Part shown: positions 59,305 through 64,000 of the stretch, one piece after another
How the letters are laid out: the number at the start of each line of letters is the position of its first letter
How positions within the stretch are numbered: the stretch's first letter is position 1
NCBI RefSeq assembly: GCF_006874585.1
Contig: NZ_CP029764.1
Location: 1-64,000, forward strand
Direction: 5' to 3'
DNA: 64,000 nt
Source of the DNA: Sphingomonas sp. IC081
GTDB lineage: Bacteria; Pseudomonadota; Alphaproteobacteria; Sphingomonadales; Sphingomonadaceae
Notes under the pieces: generated by a model
The model's database searches: none
What the model was told of the DNA's origin: nothing
What the model saw: the letters and a program-made list of their open reading frames with translations, nothing else
Position numbers and translations under genes: made by a program

Positions 59305-59588
59305 GCCTCTGCCCTCACGTCGCCGCTGTCGATCTGGAATCCTGCGCGGGCCAGCTCGTCACAAAGGGCGTGCTGCCTCTCTTCGCGGGTGCCGCTGGTG
59401 GCGATATAGCTGCATCGCCCCCAATGGAACGCGAAGCCTGCACGTTTCAGGCATCCGCGAAACCGCTGGTGGGTGCGGTGGCTCCAATCCAGTGTGCCCG
59501 CATAGTTGCGGAAAGCGGCGACGGCGCAGACGGAACCATAATTCTCATCACGCCAGCTAAGCTCGATAACCGGGGGCGATTTGGTCAT
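59301..59588 (-). CDS. Hypothetical protein
   Basis: 95 aa from ATG 59588 (GAGGG upstream). Contains WSHRTHQRFRGCLKRAGFAF and four Cys. Family not recognised. Confidence 0.55.
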   Translation of the reverse strand: MTKSPPVIELSWRDENYGSVCAVAAFRNYAGTLDWSHRTHQRFRGCLKRAGFAFHWGRCSYIATSGTREERQHALCDELARAGFQIDSGDVRAEA

Positions 59589-59599
59589 GATGGCCTCCC

Positions 59600-59989
59600 T
59601 CAATATTCACTGGTTAGGAGAATGGTGAGCACGCGGGTTGTGGCATCGGGATTCCACGGTTCGGCGCTGCCAAATTCAAGATCGCGGTCGTAATAGTCGA
59701 ACTTCCACATGACCGAGAGGGCTGGGCGCGTGCTGTCGTCAGTCCAGCGGGTATGCCATTGGCCAATCACATCACGATAAAGGAAACCGGCGTCATGCTC
59801 GCCGTGCGGGTCGTTGTCGGGTGTGAAATCCTCAAAGCCCTCGATCATCTTGAGAATGTCGGACTGCGTGTTCTCGTCCAGCGCCGCGATGCCTTGCGTA
59901 ATCACGGTGCGACAAGTCACACCCATCGTTCGCCGCGCAATGTCGTTCAGCGCCGCGATGGTGGCGATCTGGTCAGTTGTCGCTTCCAT
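59600..59989 (-). CDS. DUF3768 family protein
   Basis: 129 aa from ATG 59989, after AAAGGAG. IATIAALNDIARRTMGVTCR, FTPDNDPHGEHDAGF, VMWKFDYYDRDLEFGSAEPW and TTRVLTILLTSEY cover the DUF3768 domain end to end. Common on alphaproteobacterial plasmids; function unknown. Its ribosome binding site is part of repeat R3. Confidence 0.8.
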   Translation of the reverse strand: MEATTDQIATIAALNDIARRTMGVTCRTVITQGIAALDENTQSDILKMIEGFEDFTPDNDPHGEHDAGFLYRDVIGQWHTRWTDDSTRPALSVMWKFDYYDRDLEFGSAEPWNPDATTRVLTILLTSEY

Positions 59990-59994
59990 TTTCC

Positions 59995-60235
59995 TCACTC
60001 CTTTAGGCGAAGCCGCTGCCTGCGGCCTGCGGCTCTGACCCGCTGGCGAAGCGCGGGATGGGGAGGGGGAAGCAAAATCGATGGGAGTGGTGCGGGCGGC
60101 GCGTCTAGGGAGGCCCCGGCGCGCGCGAGCGCGCCGGAACTGGCCGAACTTGGCGTGCAACCCGGTCCTGTCGATTATGCTTCGGGAACGAAAGGGCGGG
60201 TGCCCTTGGTGTTCCCCCCGGTGGCAACTGCCACC
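59995..60235. repeat. Repeat R3 copy 1 (about 241-bp leader)
   Basis: Near-identical to 62887-63126. On the minus strand it ends with TAAAGGAGTGA, the ribosome binding site of the DUF3768 gene, and begins with palindrome c (GGTGGCAACTGCCACC, 60220-60235). Confidence 0.88.
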
Positions 60236-60317
60236 ACTGACGGGGCGCGGCCCTGGGCCGCTCGATCCTATGTGGCAGCTGACAGACTACTAGGCGCGCG
60301 GCCCTGGCCGCTCATTT
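60236..60317. other. Short spacer with GCGGCC-rich repeats
   Basis: Two related units GCGCGGCCCTGGGCCGCTC (60245) and GCGCGGCCCTGGCCGCTCAT (60297); the latter recurs near 63136. Confidence 0.45.
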
Positions 60318-61601
60318 TCAGCGCTCGCGGTCCTTTGATTTCTCGGCCGCCTGTGTCGGTGATTTGCCTTCGCGCAATGTTGCGGCGACATGCGCCTTTG
60401 CGCTTTCGACGATCTGCGCCAGCTGTTCCTTCGATGCGCCGCGCTCGGTAGCTGTCGCGACGCGCTTATCAATGGCGAGCTGGAATTGCGCGAACCTGGC
60501 ATCGGCCCGGTTCTGCTCAGGCGAGTTTTTCTCGAATTGCGCGGCAAGGCGTAGATCAACCTGACTGACGCCGGGAGGCATGACTTGCAGACGTAGCGCG
60601 CGATCGGCGGCCTGAATGTCGCGGTCGGTCATTTTCGAAAGGAAATCTGCGGCGCCCGCGCTGATGGCGCGGACTCTTTGCAGCGGGTCCATGCCCTCGG
60701 ACCAATTGACCTCGATCTGATGATAGCGGCGTTGCTCAATCAGCTGAAGGTGGTGCATCGGCCCTTTGGGATCGCGGAAAAAGGCAAGCTCCTGCGCTGA
60801 ACGTGCGGCCAGCTGGCGCATGTCAGCGGACGTTTCCGCGATCCGGTTAAGCTGCTCATGCTGCCGCGACGCAACGGTTTGCGCAGTAGGTAGGTAACGG
60901 CTAATTTGATCCTTGGCCTGCTCGATACTCATTGCGCGCCGTTCGCCAACTGGCATGAGAGATTCCATCGAGGGCGGAAACGCGATGCCCGCTGGCCCAC
61001 GCGCTGGCTCGACGCGGTTCTGTTCGAGCGGCATTGCATCGCGGATGACTTTGGCGAGGGAGGCGTGATTTCCGGTATGGAAGCTATCGCGGCTCGCCTC
61101 CATCCAGTCCTTCGGCCCCATTGCCTGGATCGAGACGAATTTTTCGGCCGCAAGGGAATGTAGCTGCAAGTGCAGCCGCATGGTGCGACCATTGCCCTCA
61201 CGGAACGGATGAACGGCATTTAATTCGGAAATATGTCGCCCCATGGTATCGGCAAAGCGATCACGATCCATCGACTTGAGGGTTTGGAGGTCGGGCAGCT
61301 GCTTAAATTCGTGCTCCATGCTGCGGGCAATGAAGTGCGCTCGGGCAAAAGTGCTGCCGGGTTTGCTTATGTCCACGGTCCGAAAGCGCCCCGCCCAATC
61401 ATATACGTCCTGAAACAGATGATTGTGCAGTTCGCGATACTCGCGCGCATTCGTCGCCGGCGCGGCGCGCTGCACGACCAGCTCGCCATGTCGGACAACC
61501 GAGAAGAAAGCTTCTCGCTCCTTGAGGATATTATCGTCGCGGATTCCCAGCTTGTTCCGAAGAACGTCGCTGTTACGCCAGGTGTAAGGGTCGCTCACCA
61601 A
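60318..61601 (-). CDS. Fic-domain toxin (AMPylator type)
   Basis: 427 aa. The motif HPFREGNGRTMR starts at His131, with YRELHNHLFQDVYDWAGRFR upstream as the Fic flap region. Fic enzymes transfer AMP to target proteins. The C-terminal half is long, helical and charged, a BID-like or targeting extension of unclear type (no clear membrane part). It is directly preceded by a VbhA-like antitoxin gene whose stop adjoins its start. Confidence 0.87.
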   Translation of the reverse strand: MVSDPYTWRNSDVLRNKLGIRDDNILKEREAFFSVVRHGELVVQRAAPATNAREYRELHNHLFQDVYDWAGRFRTVDISKPGSTFARAHFIARSMEHEFKQLPDLQTLKSMDRDRFADTMGRHISELNAVHPFREGNGRTMRLHLQLHSLAAEKFVSIQAMGPKDWMEASRDSFHTGNHASLAKVIRDAMPLEQNRVEPARGPAGIAFPPSMESLMPVGERRAMSIEQAKDQISRYLPTAQTVASRQHEQLNRIAETSADMRQLAARSAQELAFFRDPKGPMHHLQLIEQRRYHQIEVNWSEGMDPLQRVRAISAGAADFLSKMTDRDIQAADRALRLQVMPPGVSQVDLRLAAQFEKNSPEQNRADARFAQFQLAIDKRVATATERGASKEQLAQIVESAKAHVAATLREGKSPTQAAEKSKDRER

Positions 61602-61862
61602 TCATGCAGCAAGTTTCTGGCGGGACAGAACATCACGGTTGTAGTCCTGCGCCAGACCAATCACCACATCGACGGGAATTTGGGTTTCGACCAACAGCAA
61701 ACAAAAAGAATGGTCATCCGAAACCAATTCAAGTCCTTCAATCTTGCAATTTGCGATTGCTTCGCAATAAGCTGCCATCACGTCAGGAATGTCTTCCTGC
61801 CGACGCGGCTCATACCCCATCGCCTTGATGCGATTCCTGTAGGTGTCGATGATATTTTCCAT
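61602..61862 (-). CDS. VbhA-like antitoxin of the Fic toxin
   Basis: 86 aa from ATG 61862 (AGGTG ahead). The segment AYCEAIANCKIEGLELVSDD aligns with the inhibitory helix of VbhA antitoxins, whose consensus is S/T-xxx-E-G/N; here the first position is Asn (NCKIEG). The region after it (FCLLLVETQIPVDVVIGLAQ) fits the usual C-terminal helices. Adjacent to the fic gene. Confidence 0.68.
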   Translation of the reverse strand: MENIIDTYRNRIKAMGYEPRRQEDIPDVMAAYCEAIANCKIEGLELVSDDHSFCLLLVETQIPVDVVIGLAQDYNRDVLSRQKLAA

Positions 61863-62010
61863 TTTGCACCTAAAAACGACCTGCTCCCGCCCATAGTTAA
61901 CATGTCGGGATTTGTATATAAACCACATTGAGTAGCCCCCCATATTTCACTTTCCTGAAATGAGACGCCGCGCAAGCGCGGCGTCTCGTGCATTTTGCGG
62001 GGCGGGGCAT

Positions 62011-62883
62011 TCAATCCGCTTGGTCGGTCATCATCGCCAATAGGTAGTCGGCGGCGTTCTGCGCCTCGCGGGCTGCCTCAAAAATGGCGCGCTTGTCGTT
62101 GCGGAGCGCGGTCAACCAGTGCTCGATATACGCGGCATGGTCTTCGCGTTCCTCGACCTTGAAACCGACAATCGCGCCGATGAAGGATGCGCCCAGCTCG
62201 GCCACGAGTTCGTCCCTCGCATAGTCGGCGCGGCTCGTTGAAATCAGGGTTTTTCGGTTGAGGCGGCTTTCATGCCCTGCATGATGCACGGCCTCATGCG
62301 CAAGCGTGGCATAGTAGTCGTCGGCGGAATGGAACGCTTCAAAAGCGGGCATTTGGATATAGTCGTCGCGGGTGTGGTAATAGGCTTGCGATCCGCCGAT
62401 GCGAACGGTTGCGTCGATGCGAGAGAACATCACTTCAAGCTCAACGTCGCGGGTTTCGGGATTGGTGATGATCGGGGCGGGCGCGGGATATTTGCCGTCC
62501 AGTCCTTCGACCTGATCGGCATTGAAAACCGTGTATCGTTTCAAGAACGGAATGGCGCGCTCGTTGTCCGTCTCGGAGTCTTTCACGACAAGCTTGTTGG
62601 CATAGACAATGGTGGTTCCCTTGCTGCCCTTCCTGACATTGCCGCCCAGCTCCAACGCCTGTTTGAAGGTCAGCCAATAGGGCGAGGCGAAGCCCTGACG
62701 CATAGCGCTGGCCCAAAGGCTGAGGACGTTGATCCCACGATAGGCGACCCCATTGTGCCGGAGCGGAATGGTCGGCCCACCGCTCCACGGCTTCACCCAC
62801 GGCTTGGTGCCCGCTTCCAGCATCGCAAGAATGTCGTCGGTGACGGCCTGATAAATGTCGATCCGGTTCGTTTCCTTAGCCAT
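62011..62883 (-). CDS. ArdC-like antirestriction protein
   Basis: 290 aa. IYQAVTDDILAMLEAGTKPW, RGINVLSLW and FKQALELGGNVRKGSKGTTI form the single-strand DNA-binding N-domain; LAHEAVHHAGHESRLNRK is the zincin-like C-domain with HExxH. ArdC protects incoming DNA from restriction. This is a second ArdC-type module beside that at the N-terminus of TraC. Its leader is repeat R3 copy 2. Confidence 0.9.
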   Translation of the reverse strand: MAKETNRIDIYQAVTDDILAMLEAGTKPWVKPWSGGPTIPLRHNGVAYRGINVLSLWASAMRQGFASPYWLTFKQALELGGNVRKGSKGTTIVYANKLVVKDSETDNERAIPFLKRYTVFNADQVEGLDGKYPAPAPIITNPETRDVELEVMFSRIDATVRIGGSQAYYHTRDDYIQMPAFEAFHSADDYYATLAHEAVHHAGHESRLNRKTLISTSRADYARDELVAELGASFIGAIVGFKVEEREDHAAYIEHWLTALRNDKRAIFEAAREAQNAADYLLAMMTDQAD

Positions 62884-62886
62884 TTT

Positions 62887-63126
62887 TCACTCCTTTAGGC
62901 GAAGCCGCTGCCTGCGGCCTGCGGCTCTGACCCGCTGGCGAAGCGCGGGATGGGGAGGGGGAAGCAAAATCGATGGGAGTGGTGCGGGCGGCGCGTCTAG
63001 GGAGGCCCCGGCGCGCGCGATCGCGCCGGAACTGGCCGAACTTGGCGTGCAACCCGGTCCTGTCGATTATGCTTCGGGAACGAAAGGGCGGGTGCCCTTG
63101 GTGTTCCCCCGGTGGCAGCTGCCACC
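62887..63126. repeat. Repeat R3 copy 2 (about 240-bp leader)
   Basis: Matches 59995-60235 with only a few differences. Ends with the ArdC ribbon: AAAGGAGTGA before the ATG. Begins (63111-63126) with palindrome GGTGGCAGCTGCCACC. Confidence 0.88.
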
Positions 63127-63197
63127 ACCGGCAACGCGCGGCCCTGGCCGCTCATTATACGCGGCCGATTTTACCGGCTGCGTTCTGTAAAATGGGT

Positions 63198-63217
63198 GCG
63201 GTGGCAGCTGCCACCGC
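63198..63217. repeat. GGTGGCAGYTGCCACC palindrome e
   Basis: GCGGTGGCAGCTGCCACCGC, perfect 20-bp palindrome in the 139-base gap between R3 copy 2 and the ParB-like gene end. Confidence 0.65.
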
Positions 63218-63265
63218 CCCGCAAGTTTGCGGGGAGCGCGGGAGTGAAGCGCGCTCCCCATGCCG

Positions 63266-64000
63266 TCATGCCGCTTGGCTTTCGCTATCAGCGGCATCGG
63301 GCAAGGCAGAGGGTCGAAGGGCGGGGGGCAGGATGCGCCGCCCCGCAAGGCGCTCGTTGACCGTCACGGCAAGATCAGAGCGCTTCATGGTCTGGCAATT
63401 CTCTGCGGCGTCGTTGCCGCAACCTTCGGCCAGCAGCTTCAAGAGCGTGGCCTTGCTAAGCTGGTCATAGAATACCTGATTGGGTTCCCACTTGTCGGCC
63501 ATGTCGATCTGCGCGGCCGCGACGATCTGCGCCAGCTGGCGGTCGCGGTCGCTATGGAACGAAAGGCTCGTGATCTGCGAGGCCACGCAGTAGGCCAGCA
63601 GCCGCAATTTCGCTTCGCTGTCCATCTGGCGCATGTCGTCCAGCGTGGGTGTCTCGGCCAAGCGGGCAAGATCGGCCCCCGCGATTTCGTCAATGTCGGC
63701 AATCGTGGAATGGCCCATGATCGCCTCGTCAACATGGAAGCGGTTCTTCTCGGCGGTGATTTCGGCGGCTTGTTGCCACGAATAGGAGTTGCCGCGAACC
63801 TGCCCCAATAGGCCCGTCAAGAGCACGTCCAGCGCCAGCTCCGGGTCGCTGGCAAGGGCTTCCCGAACCGCCATCGTGCGGATGCCGCCCAGCTGATCCA
63901 TGACCTTCTGCGAGTAGTCGGGCCGGGGAGGCTTGGGGCCATCGGCGGCGGTGCCCTTGGCGCTGCGCGTGAACGCAACCTGTTCGATACCGTCATGCCC
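63266..64000 (-). CDS. C-terminal part of a ParB-like protein (runs off the window)
   Basis: The frame is open from the right edge to the stop at 63266; an internal ATG at 63901 is not the true start. ALASDPELALDVLLTGLLGQ, DMRQMDSEAKLRLLAYCVAS and KATLLKLLAEGCGNDAAENC belong to the C-terminal half of the large ParB/RepB/Spo0J-type nuclease-like proteins of conjugative elements. The ParB N-domain must be outside the window. Distinct from KorB. Confidence 0.7.
   Translation of the reverse strand, partial: GHDGIEQVAFTRSAKGTAADGPKPPRPDYSQKVMDQLGGIRTMAVREALASDPELALDVLLTGLLGQVRGNSYSWQQAAEITAEKNRFHVDEAIMGHSTIADIDEIAGADLARLAETPTLDDMRQMDSEAKLRLLAYCVASQITSLSFHSDRDRQLAQIVAAAQIDMADKWEPNQVFYDQLSKATLLKLLAEGCGNDAAENCQTMKRSDLAVTVNERLAGRRILPPALRPSALPDAADSESQAA

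Noticed and set aside
60001..60451. Plus-strand frames over R3 copies
   Set aside because: They follow the repeated leader and break at the copy border; no start site.
1..64000. CRISPR arrays, tRNA and rRNA genes
   Set aside because: Looked for regularly spaced repeats and conserved RNA-gene segments; none seen. The tandem repeats found are short and few.

Overview
The window is a high-GC stretch of a conjugative plasmid, most likely from an alphaproteobacterium of the sphingomonad type (an inference from codon use and gene style; no rRNA or tRNA is present to confirm it). Its backbone follows the order of the IncP-1 plasmid RK2 very closely. A Rep-like protein is followed by klcA, a KorC-like regulator, a KleE-like membrane protein, korA, incC (parA) and korB (parB). 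Then come a kfr-position coiled-coil gene and the Tra1 block traM-L-K, oriT, traJ-I-(H nested)-G-F-E-D-C. Six copies of the KorB operator (TTTAGCSGCTAAA) lie between positions 20 and 13125, so the RK2-type Kor regulon appears to be retained. The trb mating-pair genes are not in the window.

At 19434-45753 the backbone is interrupted by a 26.3-kb composite transposon. It is bounded by two apparently identical 1646-bp IS1380-family elements in direct orientation, with a CTAG target duplication outside. Joining the outer flanks restores one 133-codon reading frame made of two similar halves, so the insertion split a real gene. The cargo is a tellurium-resistance (Ter) stress operon. It contains terZ, terA, terC, a terA-like gene, terD, terE, terF (TerD-vWA), a TerD-trypsin fusion and a DUF4236 protein. 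It also contains the Ter-associated biosynthetic set (ATP-grasp, PRTase-TRSP, HAD, StiP/PELOTA, CitE-like aldolase), then telA and partners. Three further transposable elements (IS110, IS21, and an rve-type element truncated by the second IS1380) fill the right end.

From 45.75 to 64 kb lies accessory backbone, mostly on the minus strand: an XRE regulator with an array of 20-bp palindromes, an adenine methylase, a zeta toxin with a likely nested gene, a SprT-like protease, a resolvase with res-like repeats, a DUF4942 methyltransferase, a DUF3768 protein, a VbhA/Fic toxin-antitoxin pair, an ArdC antirestriction protein, and the C-terminal part of a ParB-like protein running off the right edge. 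Many small unknown genes here are preceded by long repeated leaders (83, 255 and about 241 bp) and by a dispersed palindrome with core GGTGGCAGYTGCCACC. A 29-codon holin-like toxin candidate with a near-perfect ribosome binding site also lies here.

The less-described items are the repeated leader modules, the CATAG palindrome family, the nested gene in the zeta toxin, the holin-like peptide and the TerD-protease fusion.
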